In this document: in pieces, positions 9,501 through 18,142 of the stretch
Position numbering within the stretch: position 1 is the stretch's first letter
Layout: the number at the start of each line of letters is the position of its first letter
From: Methanomicrobiales archaeon
GTDB taxonomy: Archaea; Halobacteriota; Methanomicrobia; Methanomicrobiales; JACTUA01
NCBI GenBank assembly: GCA_015660865.1
Contig: JACTUA010000001.1
Coordinates: forward strand, 388,304 to 452,303
Direction of reading: 5' to 3'
Length of the DNA stretch: 64,000 nt
Notes under the pieces: generated by a model
The model's input: only the letters and a program-made list of their open reading frames with translations
What the model was told of the DNA's origin: nothing
The model's database searches: none
Position numbers and translations under genes: made by a program

Positions 9501-9816
9501 GCATAATTATACGAGACCGTGGGATGTTGCCATTACCTTCTTTGGGAGTGCAACATTTCTCGAAAATATTGCCCCCCTTATATCAGGCCAGGGGTATTGG
9601 GAGAAATATGACCGGAACCGGAATAATTTACTCCACCATGTCCTCTTCCTGCAGGACGGAAAATACCTCAGTCGCGAGGACCTGCTCAAAGATGTGGAAG
9701 CCGCGGAAAAGGCAAACATGGAACGGTTCGGCAGGGAGGAGCAGCGCAGGGAAGTCGTCAATGATATTCTGAAACTCTACAAGCTGAAGGATTTGAATGA
9801 GGCCGTGAAGAGATGA
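6538..9816 (+). CDS. Tubulin/FtsZ-like GTPase with very long coiled-coil region
   Basis: 1092 residues, far longer than FtsZ (about 350-400). The N-terminal nucleotide-binding domain (about 14-330) starts DLTVIAVGGCGKR, the first glycine loop, and carries the tubulin signature GGGTGGG at residues 194-200 (VVGLGGGTGGGMFID), as in the 'Tubulin_2'-type tubulin-like family. From about 335 to 930 the protein is Glu/Lys/Arg-rich with long heptad-like stretches, so probably coiled coil. The last 150 residues are again globular (AITFFGSATFLENIAPL) and might complete the tubulin fold. No membrane helix is present, so it should be cytoplasmic. Its stop overlaps the start of the membrane GTPase gene. 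Likely role: a filament-forming or complex-scaffolding GTPase; no substrate is known. Confidence 0.8.
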   Translation: MVDVETKPFQMPNDLTVIAVGGCGKRLVNHLCDHEWFFRHFLTENKTLNIYIMDTDTNQRPQDLQIEKNRKAQIFNLQKTQEGFGGKIEYSYYYLPDLAQVEQPTALTSSDVIAQIKSRRVRPEVKVWWMNDPPAWTYDNMKKIDPNIVNDFGGGVHRRRAISKAVFFKAITQSSGRFPSFQGSGDTAIVVGLGGGTGGGMFIDLARYIHDRKGAHSKIWLFAVLPSTDESPNEQLNAAITLFELEYLNLIEDKLFNFIVLSSLGPTGYKPGLDNKKEVIDFDNAFPYLLINAFYLPHSDIADIIDAKKDYSGFIVGDAHVIEYPIEELKNLKTEFENIIKELEDIKINREKSIGVVDELLNRIIVQFPEQIRKPEEVAVTTTDILLVKKEIERLRRLWDNEMASLLRYKTPEEINSFIKNNMPVDLKVLEKIDLYDKLIEYVQKVSSFMKIENKHLEHESDKSLYVKIRDSLDLIESFAKLQKRILGIEEENARNALLKIVRADVDFAQILGEINQRKATIRAELVETQVKEKEKSDEVGNLKEESRKIEGHVSVVCNEETPLITFYTENRNKYQASQKNEALFIEKFTSMSNTVAREYGRYSDAQPPGYNRKKWLEMAKVSEIEAVIDKLPDDTVSTEYREILKKLPGTYAEYYYYDFRIEVEKKPVSVFAKVARAVIHTIDGIVGEKPVLKQYEDKKQITREYLERISRQSKGTIMLRSSMQMDFQGGFISDTARQKTEDMKNRIQGDLAKKLELSEEEIKLLAPAFEKGDEDGIRNEFKKILGDILLRRNAVSEKVMKKEQERDEFIRSENELQHKLSFYAEIDRVIDETVSFRREYNLHVGLFEQGLKKIDEKKKTGIETIRGLFRSRLGEINPRVLPLIDERSGSDMGALDGSEEGLREIARLINLVHQKSKDIVKAEMLGLNKFVIEYGNNNWCLDKAALVIASTSHAISSHIVNEADNIRRPLSINTLSLRNLNDLAVVSHNYTRPWDVAITFFGSATFLENIAPLISGQGYWEKYDRNRNNLLHHVLFLQDGKYLSREDLLKDVEAAEKANMERFGREEQRREVVNDILKLYKLKDLNEAVKR

Positions 9817-11396
9817 TCATTCACAACAGGAAGCGGAGAGATATTTTAATCGGATCCATCATTCTGGGTATCATCACCGTCCTCCTTTTTATTTACCTTT
9901 CGGGTGTTTACCAGATCCCCCCCTTCCCCCCTCTCCTGTACCTCATCCTTTATAGCCTATCCGGTTTTTTTATCATCATCGCTGCCGGAATGCTCATATC
10001 CCCGGATTCGCGGATCAGCGGCATTTTATTTCTTATTATTTTTGTCAGCCTCACTCTTTACTTCGGACTTTCTAAACTTGCCCAGGGCAACATAATGAGT
10101 ATCTATGGACTCCTTGGAGGTGTCGGTGTGGCACTCCTCCTCATGATCTATATTATACGATTCAACCGTTTTGATGTCCTTGCCAGAAGCGCAAAGGCTC
10201 TTCTCACGGTATTTTTTGTGGTCATCCTTGCCTATTTCATATCCAGTTTCTATTTAACAAATGATGAGATCCAGGTTGCATCCCCTGGATCCACTGATAT
10301 CATGATACAGAATCTTTTTTTCTATGGTGTAGGGCTGGTAATTGCTATTCTCTTCTATATTCTGCTCCTTTATTCGGTGGTCGGTGTGAAGGCCTCTGAT
10401 ATCTTCATTTTTGGCCCGAGAAATTCCGGAAAGACCTATTTCCTTCTTGGCTTTTATGAATATATTACCCAGCCGGATATCGGCGGTGAAGGAGGGGAGA
10501 GTATCGTATTCTCCGAGAGTGAAATCGATGAAGAAAATCTCAAACTGGATACCATGTATTCCAAAGCCCATTTTGGAGAGGTCATCAGCCGGACCCCGAA
10601 TTACGTGATGGGAATTTATGAGCTCCTCGGATGGAAAATGTTCGCAGGGTATCGGATCACTCCTATCCGGTGGAAAATGGTGGATTATTCAGGAGAACAT
10701 TACGATATCCTCAATGGACAAAGTTTTAAAAAATCCATGGAATTCCTGAGCAAAACCCTGAACCTATCATTAATTGAGGTGTATAAGAAGGTTGCAACCA
10801 AACGATTTTACCGGGATATAAAACAGAATCACCGCGATAAACTGGGAGACGTTGAATTTCGACGGAGTCTCGTGATTTCAGCCCTGTACTCCCACCTGCT
10901 CCATGCGGGTAAGGTGATCTTCCTTGTTGACGGGGATAAACTCCTTGATCCATCCGGAAATCAGAAACTTGCGAGAGAGTTTGGGCAGTATTACAGGATC
11001 ATCAGGGATATTGAGGGATGGAAACTGTGGAACTTCCTTGGTGCGAATAAAAAATATGCATTCGTCGTGACGAAATCAGATCGTGTGGTAAATCAAAACC
11101 TTGGATCATCAGCAGATCCGAATGAACTCGTCACCATGCTCAGAAGATACGAGATAAAAATATTTCCGGATATTCCGGAAAATTCCGATCTGGCGGTGAA
11201 GGTGGAAGAGTATTTTCGCTCCCTGTTAAATGACATTGCGACTTACCGGGCCCTTGAGCATCACCTGAATGACATCAACCTCAACTTCATTGCGGTGAGC
11301 AGCGATCGGAATGCCATGTCATTTGAAACGGAAATGGCTACTCCACTCAAACTGCAGCCATGGAGGTTCAGCCAGATCTTTAAATTTGGGGCATGA
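9813..11396 (+). CDS. Polytopic membrane protein with TRAFAC-like GTPase domain
   Basis: 527 residues. About six hydrophobic helices lie in residues 10-195, then a cytoplasmic G domain. G-motifs: P-loop GPRNSGKT at 201-208, G3 DYSG at 291-294, and a G4-like TKSD at 420-423 (usual form NKxD). VIFLVDGDKLLD gives a further G-domain strand. The pattern fits GTPases found beside tubulin-like proteins in bacterial and archaeal gene neighbourhoods rather than a transport ATPase. Start ATGA overlaps the tubulin-like stop and the stop overlaps the next start, so translation is coupled. Likely a membrane platform whose GTP cycle controls, or is controlled by, the tubulin-like partner (inference). Confidence 0.75.
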   Translation: MIIHNRKRRDILIGSIILGIITVLLFIYLSGVYQIPPFPPLLYLILYSLSGFFIIIAAGMLISPDSRISGILFLIIFVSLTLYFGLSKLAQGNIMSIYGLLGGVGVALLLMIYIIRFNRFDVLARSAKALLTVFFVVILAYFISSFYLTNDEIQVASPGSTDIMIQNLFFYGVGLVIAILFYILLLYSVVGVKASDIFIFGPRNSGKTYFLLGFYEYITQPDIGGEGGESIVFSESEIDEENLKLDTMYSKAHFGEVISRTPNYVMGIYELLGWKMFAGYRITPIRWKMVDYSGEHYDILNGQSFKKSMEFLSKTLNLSLIEVYKKVATKRFYRDIKQNHRDKLGDVEFRRSLVISALYSHLLHAGKVIFLVDGDKLLDPSGNQKLAREFGQYYRIIRDIEGWKLWNFLGANKKYAFVVTKSDRVVNQNLGSSADPNELVTMLRRYEIKIFPDIPENSDLAVKVEEYFRSLLNDIATYRALEHHLNDINLNFIAVSSDRNAMSFETEMATPLKLQPWRFSQIFKFGA

Positions 11397-13069
11397 CGGG
11401 AGGTGAAAATGTGTCACTGCTCTATGGCGTCTTCACAACCGATGGCGAATACGAAAAAGGTAACTTCCAGGTGATAGACCAGGAATTTCCGGATCTTGTG
11501 AGGAAACTTGCCGACAGTGACGTCGCGCTTTACCTGAAGATCACGGAAACACAGATAATCATTGGATCTGAAATAAATCTCAAGATCAAGGGCGGCAGAA
11601 ACGATTCCCGGGTATTCATTCTGAGATATGGTAACGGGGGTACTCTTCAACCCATTGACCTTTCCGATATACTCAAGAGATTTTTTCCCTCAGCATTCGA
11701 GTATCTTCAGGGAGCGGATTTTCACATCCTCAATGTGTGGGGGGACGAGCAGTTCACCGGGAAGATCAAAAATCTGGAGGATACCCCTCTCCCTCCTGTC
11801 GGTGAAATATCGCAGGTTGTTGCCGGGAAACTGCTCACAGGAAAACCGGTCTATGTTGAAGCAAGGGACCTCTTCAAGGCAATTTGTCTTATCTCGGAAG
11901 TGGCGACGATCGTTCAACCCATCGACTATCTTGAATATACTTTTGTCATCTCACGTCTGAGTTTCGTTGATGCGGATCTTCTCGTGGGACCAAATAAGCC
12001 TTTGAACACAGAGTTTGATCTGAACCTGGATACTGGAAAAATCCTCGCTGTTGCAGGCCTGGAGCAAAAATATAAACAGATGGTGAAAAATTCGAAGAAT
12101 GAACTGATTTTAAAGAAAATATCGAATAAAGAATTTAAGACAAAGCAGGACCTGGCAACAGGTATTACTCAAGAATCCTGGAAGGGCCTTCCGGGGATAG
12201 AGAAGATGGAATGGGAAAAAATCGCCTCTCCCCTGGGTCTCCAGATTTCTCTCTCTGCGAAAGAGGCAATCGATGCTGTTCTCATAACCGGGAATATAAG
12301 TTACTGGAATCGGTATATCTCGAGTCCTGCCTTCAACATCCAGGAGTTCAAAGCGGCCATTTCAAAAGAACCGTGGAACAACTTCGAGAGATTCATTCAG
12401 CTTATCCGCCCATCCCTGCTGGCAGCCAGGGATCCCCTCAAAACTGCAATATACGACGTCCTCATGGAAACGATCAATGGCCTCCACGCACGAGCAGACC
12501 AGACAGCCGGCTTATTGGCAGGGATAAAACCCGAGATCAGGCAGATACCCGTCAGTGGAAAGTTCCCTCCAGAAGAAAAACCCTTGACAAGGAGGGGTCC
12601 ACGGAAGACATACCTTGTAATCGGGATTCTTGTCCTCATCATCGCTGTCGCGTTCGTCGCGATGATGTCAGTTCTAGGAGGGATGGCACCTGGTGAAGCA
12701 CCTTCGGAGCGTACCATATCCGAAAATGGGGGAACACTTGCAATTTTGAATCTAACGATGGGCAAGGAAAACATTACAAAGTTTGATACCCTGAACTCTA
12801 CTGCACTTCCGCAAGATCTTCCGAGAAATTATACCTCTAACAATCAGGAATATTCTCTGAATATATCCAAAATACTAAAAATAGAACCCGATAGTGCACA
12901 AATACAAGGTACGCTCACAATTTATACCCCTGAGCTCACAATCAGCACGGGTTTCATGGGTCATTATAATGCATCATCGAAGGAATGGGAAGAAATTATT
13001 CCCATAATTAATCAACCGGATTTCACGCTGCCAATTACCTCCGGAGGAATTTATGGGGTATTTTCCTGA
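11393..13069 (+). CDS. Membrane-anchored partner protein of the GTPase pair, unknown family
   Basis: 558 residues. A large cytoplasmic N-terminal region (about 1-400) begins LLYGVFTTDGEYEKGNFQV, and one membrane helix (about 403-425, YLVIGILVLIIAVAFVAMM) leads to a C-terminal extracellular beta-rich domain of about 130 residues. Family not recognised. Its fixed place directly after the GTPase, with a 4-nt overlap, suggests a GTPase-associated regulator or adaptor, but no GAP motif can be demonstrated by eye. The in-frame GTG at 11411 (VSLLYG) is an alternative start. Confidence 0.65.
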   Translation: MTGGENVSLLYGVFTTDGEYEKGNFQVIDQEFPDLVRKLADSDVALYLKITETQIIIGSEINLKIKGGRNDSRVFILRYGNGGTLQPIDLSDILKRFFPSAFEYLQGADFHILNVWGDEQFTGKIKNLEDTPLPPVGEISQVVAGKLLTGKPVYVEARDLFKAICLISEVATIVQPIDYLEYTFVISRLSFVDADLLVGPNKPLNTEFDLNLDTGKILAVAGLEQKYKQMVKNSKNELILKKISNKEFKTKQDLATGITQESWKGLPGIEKMEWEKIASPLGLQISLSAKEAIDAVLITGNISYWNRYISSPAFNIQEFKAAISKEPWNNFERFIQLIRPSLLAARDPLKTAIYDVLMETINGLHARADQTAGLLAGIKPEIRQIPVSGKFPPEEKPLTRRGPRKTYLVIGILVLIIAVAFVAMMSVLGGMAPGEAPSERTISENGGTLAILNLTMGKENITKFDTLNSTALPQDLPRNYTSNNQEYSLNISKILKIEPDSAQIQGTLTIYTPELTISTGFMGHYNASSKEWEEIIPIINQPDFTLPITSGGIYGVFS

Positions 13070-13126
13070 TTTTATTCGATTTTATTCAGTTGTGAAAATT
13101 GTCAGCAAATAAGGTGAATTTTTCAC

Positions 13127-14659
13127 ATGAAAGAACCCTTCTTCTGCCCGAATTTCAGGAAAAATCTCTCTCGAATGATCTTGCTCCTTCTCTTTCTCGC
13201 CCCTCTTCTTCAGCACGCGATGGCCGCAGATACCGGTACCCTCATTATTTCATCCTATCCGCTTGGTGCAGGCATCTACCTGGATGACAAGTTCATAGGA
13301 AACGCAACGCGGAACATCATTCTTGAGAACGTCGGCGTCGGGATACACTATGTAGAATGGCGAATGGAACATTACAATGGCTGTGTTAAGATTATCAGCA
13401 TAGACCAGGGCGAAATCGCCGCAGCCCACTGTGATCTGGTCCCCAGGTTGGGGAATATCAAGGTAGAATCCGACCCCCCGGGTGCAACCATCATTCTTGA
13501 TGAAACGACTGTGAAGGGCAAAACAAACATGATAGTAACAGATATTCTTGAGGGGCCCCATTCTGTGACATTGAGATTGCCTAACTACTATGATTGCGTG
13601 CTTCCGGTCGCGGTTGAGGAGATGGTGACGGTTCCTGTCCAATGCAATCTGGAAGAAATCCCCACAACAGGAACTATCAATGCGAATTCAACACCCCCAG
13701 GGGCAGATGTTTACCTGGATCAGATCTCGTTGGGTGTCTCGAACCTAAAAATTCCTAAGATTGAACCAGGGAGACATACGCTTTCCTTTATCAAATACGG
13801 ATATCATGATTGGTCAACCACCATTGATGTGGTCGCAGCGAAGACCTATGATATTAATGCAATATTGGTTCTGAAGAACGGGACCATATCTCTCACTTCG
13901 AACCCTTCGGATGTTGAGATAATTATTGATGGCCTGAATATAGGAAAGACTCCTTATCACGGTGAATTCTTCCAGGGAACCCACCGTGTCCTGTTCTCCT
14001 CTCCTGCTGGTTACCGGAATCTCACTACTACCATTATCGTTCCCTACGAAGGGACCAGCCTGGCGGTGACTCTCGAATGCGCGGCTCCTGACGCAATCAA
14101 TCAGGCTGAGAAGGATATCAACGACAATGCAATGTTCAACCCCGGTACGGCGCGAGGACTTCTGCAGGATGCTCGAAATCTCCTCGCATCAAACAGGTGT
14201 GTTGATGCTTTTGACATGGCAGCTAATGCTTCTGTTTGGGCAAAAGATATTGATAATGACGGAGTTCCAAATTTTCAGGATGTGTGGAAGAGCATTCCAA
14301 ATATTTTTGTATATTATACTCCTTTCATCATTGTGCTTTTCGGATTGATAGGTATTGCCTACCACCGGGGAATATCTCAATTGACCCCAAAGATCACCAT
14401 TGAAGAGCTCCCTCCCACCGATGACCAAGAGAGAACTATTCGGGTAACGACTCAGCTGAAAAAGATGCCGGAATTTTTCTATTGTGCTGTTTTAATCGAC
14501 GGCAAAGTTATCGATCAGCTGGATGCGCCCGGGACTAAGGATGTTCCACTCGGTAGATTGGATCCAGGCACGTATACAATCCAAGTGGATCTGGATGCTT
14601 ACCGGAACAAGCTCTGGCGAAACCATACCGAAGAGTCACGTGAAATCGTGGTTCCATAA
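13127..14659 (+). CDS. PEGA-repeat surface protein with membrane anchor and cytoplasmic domain
   Basis: 510 residues. Signal peptide at about 1-34 (LLLLFLAPLLQHAMA), then four PEGA-type beta repeats of about 70 residues each, recognised by GTLIISSYPLGAGIYLDDKFIG, IKVESDPPGATIILDE, INANSTPPGADVYLDQ and ISLTSNPSDVEIIIDG. A membrane helix (about 390-412) leads to a C-terminal beta domain on the cytoplasmic side. PEGA repeats bind cell-wall or S-layer polymers or other surface proteins. The gene follows the operon after a 57-nt gap, so it is probably cotranscribed, and would give the tubulin-GTPase assembly an external anchor (inference). Confidence 0.8.
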   Translation: MKEPFFCPNFRKNLSRMILLLLFLAPLLQHAMAADTGTLIISSYPLGAGIYLDDKFIGNATRNIILENVGVGIHYVEWRMEHYNGCVKIISIDQGEIAAAHCDLVPRLGNIKVESDPPGATIILDETTVKGKTNMIVTDILEGPHSVTLRLPNYYDCVLPVAVEEMVTVPVQCNLEEIPTTGTINANSTPPGADVYLDQISLGVSNLKIPKIEPGRHTLSFIKYGYHDWSTTIDVVAAKTYDINAILVLKNGTISLTSNPSDVEIIIDGLNIGKTPYHGEFFQGTHRVLFSSPAGYRNLTTTIIVPYEGTSLAVTLECAAPDAINQAEKDINDNAMFNPGTARGLLQDARNLLASNRCVDAFDMAANASVWAKDIDNDGVPNFQDVWKSIPNIFVYYTPFIIVLFGLIGIAYHRGISQLTPKITIEELPPTDDQERTIRVTTQLKKMPEFFYCAVLIDGKVIDQLDAPGTKDVPLGRLDPGTYTIQVDLDAYRNKLWRNHTEESREIVVP

Positions 14660-14692
14660 TAATCCGGTCTTCATAAAGATACAAAATTTTAA

Positions 14693-14809
14693 TCATCTGG
14701 TGGAGATGATTTCTCCTTCATTTTTCTCGAGCAACCATCCAATAGCCCCACCAAAGACCCCAAGAATACCGAAGATTAAGAGTACCCCGATAGCAACAAT
14801 TGCATACAT
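14693..14809 (-). CDS. Possible very small membrane protein (38 aa)
   Basis: From ATG 14809 the frame reads MYAIVAIGVLLIFGILGVFG, then a charged end (LLEKNEGEIISTR): one membrane helix with a polar tail. The frame continues upstream only into GC-rich repeat sequence. No strong Shine-Dalgarno site is seen. It may be a real small protein or a gene relic cut by the repeat. Confidence 0.35.
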   Translation of the reverse strand: MYAIVAIGVLLIFGILGVFGGAIGWLLEKNEGEIISTR

Positions 14810-14824
14810 AAATGACGCCTGCAG

Positions 14825-15035
14825 AGAAAACTGGCCTGCGTCGCCGGGCCACACCCCGGTCCGTAGCGGGGACCTTCGGGGGCGTCGCCGGCCTTGGCCC
14901 GGGATCACAAGTTGTTGTTCGGTCCCCGATCGGCTGGCCGGCCTTCGGTCCGGATCCGCGTACCTGAGGTGCGTCCGGGGCGGGGGGGCCTTAGGGGCCT
15001 TCGTCGGCCCGGGCCCTGGGGCGGGGGGGAATACC
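14825..15035. repeat. GC-rich intergenic repeat, copy D
   Basis: The longest copy. It holds GTCGCCGGGCCACACCCCGGTCCG (shared with the copy at 18305-18405), GGGATCACAAGTTGTTGTTCGGTCC (shared with copies B and C), GATCGGCTGGCCGGCCTTCGG (shared with copy A), and the core GGCCCGGGCCCTGGGGCGGG at about 15006-15025. It therefore joins modules seen separately in the other copies. Confidence 0.7.
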
Positions 15036-15137
15036 CTGAAGCGAGGAGTTGAATTTTAAAAATAGAATGGTTATTTGCGATATGTATCCATCCCCTGATC
15101 CAAATCATTTTGCCCCGGTACATGCCACCGTGATCCC

Positions 15138-16037
15138 ATGGATATTTTCACCCACGCGGTCGCCATCACGGTGATCCTCTTTGCAACAGGCAATGCCGTG
15201 TTCATCCCGTTTGGCGTCCTTGGGGCAGTGATTATCGATATCGACATGGCATACTCCTTCATCTCCCGTCGCGATCCCTCTCTCTTTCTCCTCTTTCATG
15301 GCGGGTTCACCCACAGTATTGCCGGAGCCACGATCCTTTCGGTCATTGCCTTCGGTACAACGCTCGTCCTCTCCTCCACAGGTTCCCTTCCGGGAACCGT
15401 ACCGGCAGGTTTTCTCATTCCGGCATTTGCCTGTGTGCTCGCCGGTGTTTACCTCCACCTGTTCCTGGATTACCTGGCATCCCCCGGCCTGCCGCTCCTG
15501 TACCCCTTCACTGAAAAACGGTTTGGCCTGGCCCTGTTCCCCATGCCCGTCTTTCTCCTTATCACGGTGCTTGCCCTTGTCTCGCTCGCAGTCATCTTTG
15601 TCCGGGGTCTCACGCATGAATTCGCGGCGGTATACGGGGCGGTATTCGTCGGAATGATCCTCGTCAGTTCAGCGACAAAATGGTTCGTGCACAGGAAGAC
15701 CCGCGGAAGATCCTTCCCCACCCTCCATCCCTTTCAATGGATTATCATACGGGAGGAGAATCCGTCCTACTCCGTCATGGTGTACGATATGTTCCGGGGG
15801 GTTATCCGGGAACTGAACTTTGAGAAATACCGGAATATCACACCGTCAGAGGTCCACCGGTACGACTCTCTCCCGGAACTCAGGCGCCACAGATATTTCT
15901 CCTATATCACCATCGTTGAAAAGAATGGCAGTGAGATCATATTCCACGATCCGGTTCGGGAAGAAGGCCTCATCTCCTTCCCGCCCTGGTATCCATCTGT
16001 CAAGGTAAACGCCAAAGACGTACAAACTATCGGGTGA
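15138..16037 (+). CDS. Membrane-bound metal-dependent hydrolase, YdjM/DUF457 family
   Basis: 299 residues. The start MDIFTHAVAITVILF with conserved His, then GVLGAVIIDID and FHGGFTHSIAGATIL, is the His/Asp-rich membrane pattern of the YdjM/LexA-regulated (DUF457) family. About five membrane helices fill residues 1-190; a soluble C-terminal domain of about 100 residues follows. Family members are thought to be membrane metal-dependent hydrolases, with unknown natural substrate. The next gene starts 6 nt after the stop, so they are probably one operon. Confidence 0.8.
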   Translation: MDIFTHAVAITVILFATGNAVFIPFGVLGAVIIDIDMAYSFISRRDPSLFLLFHGGFTHSIAGATILSVIAFGTTLVLSSTGSLPGTVPAGFLIPAFACVLAGVYLHLFLDYLASPGLPLLYPFTEKRFGLALFPMPVFLLITVLALVSLAVIFVRGLTHEFAAVYGAVFVGMILVSSATKWFVHRKTRGRSFPTLHPFQWIIIREENPSYSVMVYDMFRGVIRELNFEKYRNITPSEVHRYDSLPELRRHRYFSYITIVEKNGSEIIFHDPVREEGLISFPPWYPSVKVNAKDVQTIG

Positions 16038-16043
16038 ACACTC

Positions 16044-16712
16044 ATGGGATCGATCATCGCAATCAACGGAAGCCCACGAAAGACGTGGAACACCGCAACG
16101 CTGCTCGAACATGCCCTTCAGGGGGCTGCGTCAGAGGGGAAAGAGACTGAACTCATTCACCTCTATGATCTGGACTTTAAAGGGTGCACCAGCTGCTTTG
16201 CCTGTAAGCTGAAAGGCGGGAAGAGCTACGGGAGGTGCGCGGAACAGGACGATCTGACCCCCGTTCTTGAGAAGATCTGTGATGCCGATGCCCTCGTCCT
16301 CGGTTCGCCGATCTACCTGGGAACGGCCACTGGCGAGATGCGGTCTTTCCTGGAACGGCTGGTCTTCCCGTACCTTGTCTATGACCCCGACCGATCCTCC
16401 CTCTTTCCAAAAAAGATCCCGACAGGTTTTATCTATACCATGGGCGCGGACGAGGGCAGGGCAAAGGAGATGGGATATGAAATGCAGTTCCGGCTGACCG
16501 GGATGGTGCTCGAGCGGATCTTTGGGTCCTCCGAATCGCTTCTCGTGACCGACACCCTGCAGTTTGACGATTATGCAAAATTCGTGTCATCGGCATTTGA
16601 CCCTGAGGCAAAGGCGCGGAGACACCGTGAGGTCTTTCCGGAGGACTGCAAAAAGGCGTTTCGTTTAGGAAAATGGCTCGGACAGGCTGGAAAGAAAGTG
16701 CGAGGGAGATAA
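16044..16712 (+). CDS. Flavodoxin-fold NAD(P)H-dependent (iron-sulfur-flavoprotein-like) oxidoreductase
   Basis: 222 residues. The N-terminal INGSPRKTWNTATLLEHAL is the FMN phosphate-binding loop of the NADPH-dependent FMN reductase/flavodoxin-like family. GCTSCFACKLKGG and GRCAEQDDL carry the cysteines usual in the iron-sulfur flavoprotein (Isf)-like branch common in methanogens, and LVLGSPIYLGTATGEM is the second flavin-contact strand. The C-terminal part, about 60 residues, is more variable. Likely a cytoplasmic electron carrier or quinone/FMN reductase; the physiological partner is unknown. Confidence 0.85.
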   Translation: MGSIIAINGSPRKTWNTATLLEHALQGAASEGKETELIHLYDLDFKGCTSCFACKLKGGKSYGRCAEQDDLTPVLEKICDADALVLGSPIYLGTATGEMRSFLERLVFPYLVYDPDRSSLFPKKIPTGFIYTMGADEGRAKEMGYEMQFRLTGMVLERIFGSSESLLVTDTLQFDDYAKFVSSAFDPEAKARRHREVFPEDCKKAFRLGKWLGQAGKKVRGR

Positions 16713-16756
16713 AACCACCCCGAATTTCCTGTGTTTAGTCGGAAATGGTCCCGGGT

Positions 16757-17464
16757 TTACCACCTTTTCCCATACTCGTTGCCATACGTAAACGATTCAC
16801 TGTCTCTGCGCACTCTCAAATAACGTGATTTAACAGTCGGGTAACCCAGCCGGATCGCAAAGGATACAGCCATATACTCCGGTATTTTCAACATTTTCTT
16901 GATATCCTTCTGTTCAGGACCGCTGAATACGCTCATGATCTGAAAACCTATACCCAGCTTCTGAGCCATGAGCCACATGTTCTCCATGAGACAGCCGAGA
17001 CTTAGGGTTCCAAGCACATCTCCCTCTGATGCCGGAGCCCTTTTTCTTGTATCGTACACCACAACGAGTATTGTCGGACTTCCCTTGATCGTCTCATCCA
17101 ATGTTCCGGGAGTCGTATCCATCATGGCCATCTCAAGTTGTGCCTTATCCCGCCATGCAGGCGGAAACCCCATCCCCAGGATTCCAACTTTCTTCTGCAA
17201 TAACTCCTCTTCGGTCATTGACAGCTGCTCATAATTTTCCCTGATGAATTCCGGTGATGGGTAGGTCTTTATCTTTCCAACCTGTTCCAGGATTTTCTTA
17301 TTTTCAATAACGATGATCTCAAAATTTTGCATATTGTGTGCAGTTGGTGCCCACCGGCCTGCTTCGATGATGGTTTTTACATCGCTCTTCGGCACTTGCT
17401 TTTGCGGATCAAATGGTGCTCTCGTCGAATGCCTCTCCTGGATAATCTTGAGCAGGTCGTCCAT
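16757..17464 (-). CDS. Nitroreductase-family FMN oxidoreductase
   Basis: 235 residues from ATG 17464 (MDDLLKIIQERHSTR), chosen because GTGAGGG stands just ahead and because the family starts this way; the frame is open 40 codons further upstream. RHSTRAPFD is the conserved FMN-binding start, with AGRWAPTAHNMQNFEIIVI next and the C-terminal IRLGYP typical of the family. The central part GCLMENMWLMAQKLGIGFQ matches the dimer-forming helix. Such enzymes reduce nitro compounds, flavins or quinones with NAD(P)H or ferredoxin. It is a single gene, convergent with the flavodoxin-like gene. Confidence 0.85.
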   Translation of the reverse strand: MDDLLKIIQERHSTRAPFDPQKQVPKSDVKTIIEAGRWAPTAHNMQNFEIIVIENKKILEQVGKIKTYPSPEFIRENYEQLSMTEEELLQKKVGILGMGFPPAWRDKAQLEMAMMDTTPGTLDETIKGSPTILVVVYDTRKRAPASEGDVLGTLSLGCLMENMWLMAQKLGIGFQIMSVFSGPEQKDIKKMLKIPEYMAVSFAIRLGYPTVKSRYLRVRRDSESFTYGNEYGKRW

Positions 17465-17710
17465 GTTTTTTCCCTCACATTTTTCGTACAACTCTGGAAT
17501 GCACCTTTGCATTGAAAGATGTATCCCCACATCTTCGGATCCCGGGGCAATTTTCAGAAGACCTGCGACCTTCGAGAGCCGCACTTGGGCCGAAGGACCC
17601 CTTGCCTGGCTCTCGTCGATATCGAAGAAATAACGCAGAGGTGAAGGGGCTGACCAGGCGACTTATAAAATGTACGAAAATGATAAAATTATTTTTATTC
17701 TCAGAGCTTT

Positions 17711-18142
17711 ATGTCATATATGCAAACGAGGGGTTGGGCGGCTTTTTGCATCCTGGCAATCATAATATCCTGCATTCCGTGCGTAAATGCCCAGGCTGAC
17801 ATCACGAAAGGCTCAGATTACAAGTGGAGCTTTGCACAGACCTATTCAGAGAAGCAGCTCGCGGACAGCGGGATGAAAATTACTGATGCTGACATCGCAT
17901 TTGCCAGGATGAGGGTGGCAAGCGCAGAGAAGGACTGCTCCAGTATGGGCGGAATATGGTGTACCTACGCGAATGACGACAGAAACGCCCTCCAGAGAAT
18001 GCTCAACGTGCAGGCCAAGCAGCAGAATAATCCATCGCCTGTCGTGGTTGATACAAGCCCAATCCCGGATTTCACGAATATTATCCAATCGGCCTGGTCT
18101 CAGCTGGTAGCCATCGCAAAAGGCATCTTTGGGTGGGATTAG
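17711..18142 (+). CDS. Small secreted protein of unknown function
   Basis: 143 residues. A signal peptide at about 1-27 ends CIPCVNAQA. The mature part has two cysteines 8 apart (KDCSSMGGIWCTY), probably a disulfide, and a C-terminal hydrophobic stretch (IIQSAWSQLVAIAKGIFGWD) that could lie on the membrane. No family was recognised. A TATA-like stretch lies about 20-30 nt upstream (AAAATTATTTTTATT). Confidence 0.6.
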   Translation: MSYMQTRGWAAFCILAIIISCIPCVNAQADITKGSDYKWSFAQTYSEKQLADSGMKITDADIAFARMRVASAEKDCSSMGGIWCTYANDDRNALQRMLNVQAKQQNNPSPVVVDTSPIPDFTNIIQSAWSQLVAIAKGIFGWD

